Assembly (NCBI GenBank): GCA_964472565.1
Contig: CAYYNB010000034.1
Location: 1 to 43,219, forward strand
DNA length: 43,219 nucleotides
Direction of reading: 5' to 3'
Source of the DNA: DATAMF01 sp964472565
Lineage (GTDB): Bacteria > Chloroflexota > Anaerolineae > Aggregatilineales > Aggregatilineaceae
Position 1 is the first letter of the stretch. Each line of letters starts with the position of its first letter. The notes under the pieces were generated by a model. The model saw nothing but the letters and a program-made list of their open reading frames with translations. It did not search any database and was not told the origin of the DNA. The position numbers and the translations under genes are program-made. This document shows positions 6,837 to 13,877 of the stretch, piece by piece.

Positions 6837-8449
6837 AACTGAACCTTGCCCAACAATGGTAGTTCTTGAGTCGCAGGGGCTTCTACTGGAAGCGCGAAGG
6901 TAAAGGTAGACCCGCTGCTCCCTTCACTCCGAACCCAAATTCGCCCGCCATGAGCCTCAACTGCCAGTTTGCAGAAAGCTAATCCTAATCCAGCTCCATT
7001 GGGCATATTTCGCTGCTTGACCCGCCAGAACTTATCAAAGACCATATTCTGAGCATCTGGCGGGATTCCAGGGCCAGTATCTTTAATACGGATATAAACC
7101 TCAGTTCCCCCCGAAGCACTGCTCACAATAATCGTATCATTATCCGAAGAGTATTTAATCGCATTGTCGAGCAGATTCAGGATTACGCGCGCAATCATAT
7201 CCTGATCAAGGTACAGCACTGGCAAATCATCCGCCAGCGCTAACCGAATGTGCATATTTTTGTCTTCAAGCATCGGTTGAACCTGCTCAACCGCGCTGGT
7301 AATCACGGTATTGATCACTGAGTTCGTCCGATTCAGCAACCGGCTGCCTTCTTCAAGTCGCTGGACATCTAACAACGAGTCGATCATACGCCGGACTTGT
7401 TCCTCGCTGCGAATCGCAACAGATAAGAGATTCCTCACGTTCGTATTTTCTTGATCGATGAGCTTATTAAGAGCCTGCAAGCTCGTATAAACATTCCCCA
7501 GTGGACCACGCATATCGTGATACACCATAGAGCTTAAGTCTTGCCGGAGTTGCTCTAAGGCCAGTTGCGATGTCAGATCATATTCGATCCATTGAATCAA
7601 GTCGCTATCTGCACCCATGCTGATCCGTTTGGCATAAACCTGGACATTCCGGCTGGTACCATCTTTGCACCACACCACCGATTGGAAGCGAACTTCCAGC
7701 CCTAATTTGAGGTTATCAAAACGATCCGCTCCGATTGGGCCGGTTCCCATACGGTGAACGGCCATAATACTGAGGTGGAGTAACTCATCGCGCCCATACC
7801 CCAAAAACTCACTCGTGCGCCGGTTGACAGCATGGATGTTTCCCTGCAAATCTGTAATGATAATAGGCACGATCACATCATCGAACAGCGAGGCATAACG
7901 TTGTTCCGCCTGTCGTGAGGCTTCAAGAAGCATCGCGCTGGCAAGTGCAGAAGCCCCCATTTCGCTGATGGTCGAAGTCAGGTTAACTGCATCGGATGTA
8001 AAGTAATTGCTTGCCGGGTGAGCAAGGGTCATCACACCGACCACATCCCCAGCATGGATCAACGGTACACACAGCGCAGAACCTTGTTGCGGCGAGAGCG
8101 GCTCATTCGGCATGGGCAGCCAGAGCGGATTGTTTTCAATATCATTGATCACAACGGTGCGGTAATTGTGCATGACAAACCCGGCCAGCCCGTTTGCCAA
8201 CACACATTGTATAACCGGCGTTGGGTCTACTTCCCCCCCGCCAAGCGCATAAACATTAACCTGCTCTTTATTTTTGACGGCTACAATGCTCGCATGCGGC
8301 GTTCCGAGCGCTTCAGCAGTCGCATTAAGCACGCGACGCAAAACTTCGGTAGACCGCAGTTCGGCGTTTAATTCGCTTGCAAGCCGATAAAGCAATGTTA
8401 ACCGTAAAGTTTCACTGAGTCGCGCTTGAAGGCCGCGTGATACATTCAT
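6833..8449 (-). CDS. Sensor histidine kinase with GAF and PAS domains
   Basis: The 538-residue protein has no clear transmembrane helix. A GAF domain covers about residues 25-180 and a PAS domain about 185-295. A HisKA dimerisation domain carries the phospho-acceptor His-311 in YHDMRGPL. The HATPase domain has the N box ILNLLDNAIKYS near 423-434, the G1 box DTGPGIPP near 457 and the G2 box GAGLGLAFCK near 486. No response regulator gene is nearby, so it is an orphan kinase. I start at ATG 8447-8449, where AGGGG lies nine bases upstream. An earlier in-frame ATG at 8479 has no ribosome site. Confidence 0.9.
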   Translation of the reverse strand: MNVSRGLQARLSETLRLTLLYRLASELNAELRSTEVLRRVLNATAEALGTPHASIVAVKNKEQVNVYALGGGEVDPTPVIQCVLANGLAGFVMHNYRTVVINDIENNPLWLPMPNEPLSPQQGSALCVPLIHAGDVVGVMTLAHPASNYFTSDAVNLTSTISEMGASALASAMLLEASRQAEQRYASLFDDVIVPIIITDLQGNIHAVNRRTSEFLGYGRDELLHLSIMAVHRMGTGPIGADRFDNLKLGLEVRFQSVVWCKDGTSRNVQVYAKRISMGADSDLIQWIEYDLTSQLALEQLRQDLSSMVYHDMRGPLGNVYTSLQALNKLIDQENTNVRNLLSVAIRSEEQVRRMIDSLLDVQRLEEGSRLLNRTNSVINTVITSAVEQVQPMLEDKNMHIRLALADDLPVLYLDQDMIARVILNLLDNAIKYSSDNDTIIVSSASGGTEVYIRIKDTGPGIPPDAQNMVFDKFWRVKQRNMPNGAGLGLAFCKLAVEAHGGRIWVRSEGSSGSTFTFALPVEAPATQELPLLGKVQF

Positions 8450-8482
8450 TATGCTGAACCCCTCATTATGTCCGCCCATATT

Positions 8483-8491
8483 ATTGTAGCA
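8483..8491 (-). promoter_or_regulatory. Extended -10 promoter element for the histidine kinase operon
   Basis: On the minus strand TGC-TACAAT (8491 to 8483) forms an extended -10 box. A transcript starting about 7 bases downstream would carry the AGGGG ribosome site and the ATG at 8449. No good -35 box is visible, as expected for extended -10 promoters. It overlaps the in-frame ATG at 8479, which supports the later start. Confidence 0.45.
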
Positions 8492-8503
8492 TAGGCTTGT
8501 ATA

Positions 8504-9178
8504 TTATGTTGTTTTAGCAGGCCGCTTCAAATAACGAATTGATGCGGGTTTTAGATTGTCACGTACCCCATTAATAATTAACTGCCGTGCTTCCAGATCC
8601 CGTTGGAAATCCATTTCATGGGCAGGAATAATTAGCACAGGACAATAATCCCAGCGTTCAATCCAGCGATCATAGAGGATATTCAATCGATGGAGGTAAT
8701 CGGGCGATATATCCCGTTCGAAATCCCGACCCCGTAATTTGATTCGGGCGAGCAGGGTGTTAACGTCGCTTTTGAGATACACAAGCAGGTCCGGCGGCGG
8801 CAGAAACGACCGGATACCATCGTATAGATCACGATAAGCCTGATAATCGCGTGGATTCATTTGGCCTTGTTCATATAGATTCTGCGCGAAAATTTCGGCA
8901 TCTTCATACACACTGCGATCTTGCACTACTGATCCCGGATCATCGACCAATTGGCGGTGATGCTGTAAACGGCGAGACAGGAAAAAGACCTGTGAATGAA
9001 AGCTCCAGCGCCTCATATCGGCGTAAAAGTCAGCCAGATAGGGATTCTCGTCAACAGCCTCATAAAAAGGATTCCAGCCGAAAGCTCCAGCTAAAATTCC
9101 GGTCAGCGTGGATTTTCCTACACCAATATTGCCAGCAATGGCGACAAAGTATTTGTTTGGGTTGGGCGGCTGAATCAT
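8504..9178 (-). CDS. Deoxynucleoside kinase (dAK/dGK/dCK family)
   Basis: Members phosphorylate deoxynucleosides to monophosphates for dNTP salvage, using ATP in the cytoplasm. The P-loop GNIGVGKST is at residues 16-24. The probable catalytic acid is in FYEAVDENPYL near residue 40. The DRS motif is in QDRSVYEDAEIFA near 86-98. The LID-type Arg motif is in RGRDFERDI. The length of 224 is standard. Substrate preference cannot be read from these motifs. The start lies four bases after the stop of the kinase-MazG fusion, so the two salvage kinases form one operon, as paired kinases do in lactobacilli. Confidence 0.9.
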   Translation of the reverse strand: MIQPPNPNKYFVAIAGNIGVGKSTLTGILAGAFGWNPFYEAVDENPYLADFYADMRRWSFHSQVFFLSRRLQHHRQLVDDPGSVVQDRSVYEDAEIFAQNLYEQGQMNPRDYQAYRDLYDGIRSFLPPPDLLVYLKSDVNTLLARIKLRGRDFERDISPDYLHRLNILYDRWIERWDYCPVLIIPAHEMDFQRDLEARQLIINGVRDNLKPASIRYLKRPAKTT

Positions 9179-9182
9179 TTGC

Positions 9183-10202
9183 TTAATCCTCTACCCCTGG
9201 GTTTAAACGCCATTGGCGATGCTGATTAATACGCATTTTTTCAAGATAAGCCTCTTCAAGATCCACGCCTGCATAGTTCGCCAGCTTGACGATATAGGCC
9301 AATACATCGGCTAATTCGTCCCGAATATCGGCTAATGAGTGATCCTGATGCCCCATTGTCTGGGAAATCCAGCGTTTCGCAAATGCACTGGCTAATTCAC
9401 CTACTTCTTCTTGCAACAAAAGGAAATTAAAGTAGGGATCGGTAGGGAAATGTTTATCATGATCAAGTTGGCGGTGAAAACGTTGGAAGTCACCCAACCG
9501 CCGTGCCGTATCTTCCAGCGCGGGTTGATCGGGTTGGATAGTGGTAGGAACAACCGTTTGCTCGGTACCCATACCCGGCAGCGACTGCTGGTGTGGACCT
9601 GACCCTAAAGCGCCGCGTATCAGTTGAAAAATGCTCTCGCGATCTTCTTCGTTTCGCACAAAATCCATATTATTGGTATCAATGGTCAGGATTGGCGATT
9701 TATCATATGCACCGAAAAACTGTTCGTAAGCGATGCGCAGGCTGTCAATATAAGCCGCCTCCATATTGCGCTCATAGGGACGGTCACGGGCAGTAATCCG
9801 GTTCATGAGAGTCGTCGTGTCTGCTTTTAGGAATACAACCAGATCAGGGAGGACGATATTTTCAGCCAGTGCTTCCTGCACGCTATAGTAAGTTTTTAGT
9901 TCATCTCCGCCCAGGTTCACCTGAGCAAAAAGGCGATCTTTGTCAAACATATAATCGCTGATTAAGGGATGAGGGATCGCAGCCAGTTGGCGCTGCTGAT
10001 GATAACGACTGAGAAGAAAAAAGATTTGTGTCTGGAAGGCATAGCGAGAACGATCCGTGTAAAAATCGGAAAGGAACGGGTTTTCTTCAAAAACTTCTAG
10101 GACTAATTGGGCACCCAGTTCTTTTTGTAAAATACGGGACAGCGTAGTTTTGCCAACACCGATTACACCTTCAACAGTGATATAAGCTGAGGTTTTATCC
10201 AT
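9183..10202 (-). CDS. Deoxynucleoside kinase fused to MazG-like nucleotide pyrophosphohydrolase
   Basis: Residues 1-205 are a deoxynucleoside kinase with P-loop EGVIGVGKTT (11-20), FEENPFLSDFY near 39-49, and DYMFDKDRLFA in place of the usual DRS segment. After a Gln/Pro-rich linker of about 35 residues, the C-terminal 100 residues look like an all-alpha NTP pyrophosphohydrolase of the MazG type, with metal-binding EEVGE and DELAD motifs. The kinase half makes dNMP, and MazG-like enzymes hydrolyse NTP or dNTP to the monophosphate. Joining both in one chain is unusual. Alternatively the hydrolase half may be regulatory. It is the first gene of the minus run. Confidence 0.85.
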   Translation of the reverse strand: MDKTSAYITVEGVIGVGKTTLSRILQKELGAQLVLEVFEENPFLSDFYTDRSRYAFQTQIFFLLSRYHQQRQLAAIPHPLISDYMFDKDRLFAQVNLGGDELKTYYSVQEALAENIVLPDLVVFLKADTTTLMNRITARDRPYERNMEAAYIDSLRIAYEQFFGAYDKSPILTIDTNNMDFVRNEEDRESIFQLIRGALGSGPHQQSLPGMGTEQTVVPTTIQPDQPALEDTARRLGDFQRFHRQLDHDKHFPTDPYFNFLLLQEEVGELASAFAKRWISQTMGHQDHSLADIRDELADVLAYIVKLANYAGVDLEEAYLEKMRINQHRQWRLNPGVED

Positions 10203-10355
10203 GATCTTTACCTGAAAGTAGAGGTAATGCAGAGAAATACTGGCTTCGGCCCCACATTACCGAAGCCTAATGCCCAAAAGTATACGCCGCCAAATACGGG
10301 CTGTCCACCGTTATAACCTGCGATTGCGTTAAAATCGGCTATAGGTAGGGTTAGA

Positions 10356-10910
10356 ATGATGAAGATTTGTCTAACATGGATGATGGTTCTGGTCGTTATG
10401 CTGGCGGCGTGCAATTTGAGCATCGAGGCCAAACCACCCAAAATTACGCAAACCCCGGTACCAACCGCACTGGAAGCAACGCTGGTATCTCCCGCTTTTC
10501 CTACACTAGAGCCATTCACCGGACCCTATGGAGATGCAACGCCGGTGGTGAGCGGGGTGTGCTTTGAGTATCTAAGCACGCTGGATGGCACAATTTGGGC
10601 ATGGACCAGTTCGAGTGATTTAGACAGCTTTTATAATCAAGTGGATGCGGAAGACCTGTGTGCAAAACCTGTCGCGCGGTGGCCGTTCGACTTTAGCGAC
10701 CAGGTGTTGGCTGGGGCTGTGAATACCGCAACCGGATGCGATGCAGCCCATCGTTTTCTTGATCTTCTCCAGGATGATGCAGCGAAAACTGTGACACTGC
10801 GGCTTCGGTTCGAGGTGTTGCCAGGCTGTGATTATGAACTGGCTCAACCCTTCCTGATCGTGCTGCCCCGCCCTCCCGACGGTTATACACTCAGCGTTCA
10901 AGTGGAGTAG
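10356..10910 (+). CDS. Small lipoprotein of unknown function
   Basis: The 184-residue product begins with a hydrophobic signal and lipobox LAACN, with the Cys at residue 19. A Thr/Pro stretch (TQTPVPTALEATLVSP) follows, and then a globular domain with four Cys residues (VCFEY, DLCAK, TGCDAA, PGCDYE) that could form two disulfides. No family is recognised. It starts 153 bases from the divergent kinase-MazG gene. A second methionine immediately follows the first, so the start could be either. Confidence 0.65.
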   Translation: MMKICLTWMMVLVVMLAACNLSIEAKPPKITQTPVPTALEATLVSPAFPTLEPFTGPYGDATPVVSGVCFEYLSTLDGTIWAWTSSSDLDSFYNQVDAEDLCAKPVARWPFDFSDQVLAGAVNTATGCDAAHRFLDLLQDDAAKTVTLRLRFEVLPGCDYELAQPFLIVLPRPPDGYTLSVQVE

Positions 10911-10986
10911 AATTGACCCTCACACAGCTACGGCCTATAATCGAGACCAGAGTTCTCATGCTGCGCGATGAGGAATAAACAAGCCC

Positions 10987-11823
10987 ATGTTGCAGATTGC
11001 CTGTCATGCGTGGTCATTTAATAATCTCAGCCTGGAAGATGCAATAGGTACCATCGCTCGTCTTGGCTTCCGATATATTGATCTCGGAACCGGGCCACAT
11101 CTCAACGTGGACAGCGCGGCGGAAAATCCCCAAGCGGAAGCCAGCAAAATTCTCCGGCTGCTTGATCAACTTCACTTGACTCTGACCGATCTATACTTGA
11201 TGCTGCCCTTCATCAATTCGGCTGATCCCGAAGCTCGCGAAACCCAACTCCACCTATTCGAACAATTGATCCCCTTCGCGACAGCGCTTGGCACGCCAGG
11301 AATCACTATTTCGCCGGGAATTGTGCAAAAAGACGGCTTTGATCACAGCCTGGCGCGATCTGTTCCGGCATTGATGCGGATGCTGCAAGCTGCCGAAGAT
11401 ACCGACTTGCGCATCTCTTTTGAACCACACATGGACTCGGTTGCACAGAAACCTGAACATGCGTTACTGCTGCTGGAAGCCGTTCCTGGCTTGAGCATTA
11501 CACTCGACTATGCCCACTTCGTGTTCCAAGACCTGGAGCGGCGCGAGATTCAGCCGCTGATGGAGCATGTCGCGCATGTGCAGATTCGGCAGGCGAAAAA
11601 GGGAAGCCTGCAAACCGCCCATGATGAAGGCACCCTGAATATCCAAGAGCTGCTGCATGACCTGCATGAAGCGGACTACCGTGGGTCTGTGTGCGTCGAA
11701 TACATGACAACTTTCGGCTGGCACGGGATGAAAAAGCTGAGCATCAGCCACGAGACGGTGCGGACACGCGATGCAATCCGAGCGGCACGATCACGCATCG
11801 AAGCAGCGCCCACCGCACGCTGA
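10987..11823 (+). CDS. Sugar phosphate isomerase/epimerase-like TIM-barrel protein
   Basis: The 278-residue protein fits the xylose-isomerase-like/AP-endonuclease-2 barrel family. It has an opening strand IACHAWSF, GFRYIDLGTG near residue 32, ISFEPHMDS near 140, ITLDYAHF near 170, VAHVQIRQAKKG near 195 and a closing VCVEYMTTFGWHG. Glu, Asp, His and Glu residues at the strand ends are the usual divalent metal ligands. The substrate is unknown. Genes in this family act in sugar, inositol or hydroxypyruvate metabolism, and the neighbours give no clue. A distant relative is at 29114-29920. Confidence 0.78.
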   Translation: MLQIACHAWSFNNLSLEDAIGTIARLGFRYIDLGTGPHLNVDSAAENPQAEASKILRLLDQLHLTLTDLYLMLPFINSADPEARETQLHLFEQLIPFATALGTPGITISPGIVQKDGFDHSLARSVPALMRMLQAAEDTDLRISFEPHMDSVAQKPEHALLLLEAVPGLSITLDYAHFVFQDLERREIQPLMEHVAHVQIRQAKKGSLQTAHDEGTLNIQELLHDLHEADYRGSVCVEYMTTFGWHGMKKLSISHETVRTRDAIRAARSRIEAAPTAR

Positions 11824-11888
11824 CCATAAAAGATACGACTCTGGCATTGCAACGATTTTCAAACCGCCTGTGAGTTAGGAACCGGTAT

Positions 11889-11985
11889 AAGTAACCTACT
11901 TTTATAACCTACTTTGGGATAAAAGTAGGTTACTTTGGGATAAAATGTGGGATAAAGTAGGCTAAATAGGGTAGAAAGCAGGTTA
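11889..11985. repeat. Five-copy AAAG(T/C)AGG(T/C)TA array with a 17-bp inverted repeat
   Basis: The 11-mer reads forward at 11922-11932, 11954-11964 and 11975-11985. It reads as its reverse complement TAACCTACTTT at 11892-11902 and 11905-11915. The outer copies create a perfect 17-bp inverted repeat (11889-11905 with 11919-11935). In addition, TACTTTGGGATAAAA is repeated at 11910-11924 and 11931-11945. No U-tract follows, so a simple terminator is unlikely. It could be a protein-binding cluster, a small non-autonomous repeat element or a structured RNA. Confidence 0.75.
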
Positions 11986-12133
11986 TTTGAAGCACAAAAA
12001 TACTATTTGATCGACTAGCAGTCGCCCCGTGACGTTTTTTCCACCGCATACATTTTGTCCAATTTTTGGCCGAAAAATGGCCGTAAAGCCTCGATAAAGA
12101 GACTTCGATTCTGGCATTCTAGTGATCAGAGTA

Positions 12134-12147
12134 GTGATGCGCATCAC
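12134..12147. promoter_or_regulatory. 14-bp perfect palindrome upstream of the peptide gene
   Basis: GTGATGCGCATCAC is a perfect palindrome 41 bases before the ATG of the exported-peptide gene. Its size and symmetry fit an operator for a dimeric helix-turn-helix regulator, but the regulator is not identifiable. Confidence 0.5.
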
Positions 12148-12188
12148 GCTTCCTGAAACCGGACCTAGATAAAGAGGAAAACACGATC

Positions 12189-12380
12189 ATGAAGCGTAAG
12201 ATGGTAATTCTGACCCTATTGGTGCTCTTTGCCCTGTCGCTGACGGCATCGGTTGTGATGCCCGCCCCTACACAAGCCGCTGCCAAAAGCGGTGTAACGA
12301 CGCTGGCCTCGCTGCGCTTTACTGAATATGATTGGCTGAATCCGCCTGAATGTCCGAGTCCGATTGATCCGGGGTGCTAA
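12189..12380 (+). CDS. Small exported peptide, 63 residues
   Basis: The product has a classical Sec signal peptide: basic MKRKM, a hydrophobic core of about 16 residues, and a probable signal-peptidase site after TQA or TQAAA near residues 30-32. The predicted mature peptide is only 31-33 residues, ends in PSPIDPGC and contains two Cys (55 and 63) that could form a disulfide. AGAGGA precedes ATG 12189 by about ten bases, and a strong terminator follows 8 bases after the stop, so it is a self-contained gene. No family is recognised. It is convergent with a TPR protein gene. A signalling peptide, bacteriocin-like peptide or small surface peptide are all possible. Confidence 0.6.
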   Translation: MKRKMVILTLLVLFALSLTASVVMPAPTQAAAKSGVTTLASLRFTEYDWLNPPECPSPIDPGC

Positions 12381-12388
12381 TCGGATGG

Positions 12389-12420
12389 GTGGGGCGAGCG
12401 GGATCGCCCCACTACTTTTT
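12389..12420 (+). terminator. Intrinsic terminator after the exported-peptide gene
   Basis: GTGGGGCGA (12389-12397) pairs perfectly with TCGCCCCAC (12404-12412) around the loop GCGGGA, followed by TACTTTTT. It ends the peptide transcript. Its T-run overlaps the stop codon of the convergent TPR gene. In the opposite direction no T-run follows the hairpin. Confidence 0.88.
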
Positions 12421-13750
12421 AAACGGAAACCTGTGCCAAATTACGATGGGCTGCCTCAATATCAGCCTGAATATCGGCAATGAGCTGTTCGCGTACGGCT
12501 CGTTCCTCGATTTGTCTCGCAAACGGTAGAACCGCTTCTAACTGGCTCACAGCGGCTTCAAAATCCTGTTTTTCAAATGAGAGATAAGCACGTGCATATC
12601 GGGCCTGGACACCTTTTACCTGATTTCCGAGCTTGTGATAGCGCTTTATCGCGGTGGTAAAAAACTGCTCGGCAAGCAGCCAGTTTTTTCGCTTGCTCTC
12701 GATCATGCCCAGCATGTGAATCTCGATAGCGCAATTAAAATGCTGGCGCAGAGAGCGCTGTTTGCTCCACGCTCGAATGATATAACTTCTAGCCTGTTTG
12801 TAGTCCTGCTTTTGGAAGCACAAAAAACCCTGGTAATGATAAAAATTGGCTTGAAAGTGAGGACTGGCGCTGTTCTTCGCAACCACCCGATAGACATGCA
12901 GCAGGTGCTTCTTGTAATGCGGTGAGTAGGTATCCTGATACTGGTAACTGAGAGCCGAAATCATCTGGTTGAGCGCAGAGAGAACATACTCTGAATTACC
13001 CGCCTTAGCAAAGTACAAAAAGGCTTGCTGAGCGGCCATAAAATTTTCGGTATACAAATTCTGATGGGCATAAGCACGGGCTAAGGTCAGATAAACACGC
13101 CCCATCACAAAAACATTTTTTTGCCCTCTGGCCTTGTCCAAAATGGCTGATGCCTGGGTTTCTGCTTCTGAGCGGGATAGATAGGCAGCCTGGGCATTAA
13201 AACGTTCAGCGTGTGCCATTAGAACTAACCGGGGGTCTTTGGATGTTTCAGCATATTCGATGGCCGCATTGAACGCTTGCTGTGAACCATCCTGGGCCGA
13301 GGATAGATACAAAAAAATACCCCATTGACGGTAGGCTTCCGCAACCAGTTCATAGTTTGGGAAAGACAGCGCGATCTTGAGAACGGGCATCAACGTATCG
13401 CGCCAGGGTTTCCACATCCCACGTGACAACCAATAATCGGAACGGAGCGATAAACCCAAACGGACGATTTTCTCCTGATGGTCGCCCGGTGTATTTACGG
13501 AAGCGATCACATAATCGGAGATGGTTTCTAGCAGATTAAGAATTTTTTGGGGCGACTGTCGGTTCCTAGAAATAAAGGACAGCCACTCATCATAAATGTT
13601 ATCTGCAACTTGGGCAAGCTGCTCATCATGGGGGATTTGAGCGGGATCGTAGCCGGGGAATAATCCCAAGTCCCGCAGAAAATCGGTTTTGTCCTCATCC
13701 GATGCCCCGTCATCATCAAACACCCAATCATTCGATGCCTCGTTGTCCAT
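12419..13750 (-). CDS. TPR-type helical repeat protein
   Basis: The 443-residue protein has an acidic N-terminus of about 45 residues and then consists of helix-turn-helix repeats of TPR type over roughly 90-430. Examples are LVAEAYRQWGIFLYLSS, VYLTLARAYAHQNLY, FYHYQGFLCFQKQDYKQAR and ARAYLSFEKQDFEAAVSQLEAVLPFA. There is no signal peptide, transmembrane helix, DNA-binding helix-turn-helix or enzyme domain, so it probably works by binding a partner protein or peptide in the cytoplasm. AAGGA lies eight bases before ATG 13750. A TATAAT box lies at 13803-13798. It converges on the exported-peptide gene with only 38 bases between stops. Confidence 0.72.
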   Translation of the reverse strand: MDNEASNDWVFDDDGASDEDKTDFLRDLGLFPGYDPAQIPHDEQLAQVADNIYDEWLSFISRNRQSPQKILNLLETISDYVIASVNTPGDHQEKIVRLGLSLRSDYWLSRGMWKPWRDTLMPVLKIALSFPNYELVAEAYRQWGIFLYLSSAQDGSQQAFNAAIEYAETSKDPRLVLMAHAERFNAQAAYLSRSEAETQASAILDKARGQKNVFVMGRVYLTLARAYAHQNLYTENFMAAQQAFLYFAKAGNSEYVLSALNQMISALSYQYQDTYSPHYKKHLLHVYRVVAKNSASPHFQANFYHYQGFLCFQKQDYKQARSYIIRAWSKQRSLRQHFNCAIEIHMLGMIESKRKNWLLAEQFFTTAIKRYHKLGNQVKGVQARYARAYLSFEKQDFEAAVSQLEAVLPFARQIEERAVREQLIADIQADIEAAHRNLAQVSV

Positions 13751-13797
13751 GATGTTTTCCTTAATTTTTGGGATAGAACAGATTACTGATCTAGTTC

Positions 13798-13803
13798 ATT
13801 ATA
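13798..13803 (-). promoter_or_regulatory. -10 box for the TPR gene
   Basis: On the minus strand TATAAT (13803 to 13798) is a perfect -10 consensus 47 bases before the TPR start codon. The -35 region falls inside or next to a palindrome at 13819-13846. No canonical -35 at normal spacing is obvious, which would fit regulated transcription. Confidence 0.5.
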
Positions 13804-13818
13804 GCTTGCAAATGACAA

Positions 13819-13846
13819 CTGACGGAACACAAAAATGTTCCGTCAG
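13819..13846. promoter_or_regulatory. 11-bp perfect inverted repeat upstream of the TPR promoter
   Basis: CTGACGGAACA (13819-13829) and TGTTCCGTCAG (13836-13846) are exact reverse complements around CAAAAA. On the minus strand this lies after the penicillin-binding protein stop and just upstream of the TPR -10 box. It could be a poor terminator, since only TTGTCATTT follows on that strand, or an operator overlapping the -35 region. Confidence 0.55.
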
Positions 13847-13877
13847 GAAAACAGACTGCGTTTTCTGTACGAGTTGG

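Larger units (their letters stand above)
11824..12188. other. 365-base repeat-rich non-coding spacer
   Basis: No convincing coding frame is visible. The left third contains a five-copy 11-mer array with a 17-bp inverted repeat (11889-11985). The middle is AT-rich and contains a GGCC/GGCC stem near 12067-12081. The right end has a 14-bp palindrome (12134-12147) and a 13-mer (12155-12167) before the ribosome site of the exported-peptide gene. Confidence 0.6.

Noticed and set aside
8450..8479. Earlier in-frame ATG for the histidine kinase
   Set aside because: It has no ribosome site and lies at the predicted transcript start; ATG 8449 has AGGGG at good spacing.
9183..10202. MazG toxin-antitoxin or phage-defence island
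   Set aside because: No toxin, nuclease, reverse transcriptase or other defence gene is nearby; the context is nucleotide salvage.
10208..10519. 103-residue minus-strand frame upstream of the kinase-MazG gene
   Set aside because: It overlaps the start and signal peptide of the plus-strand lipoprotein gene and shows no recognisable features or ribosome site.
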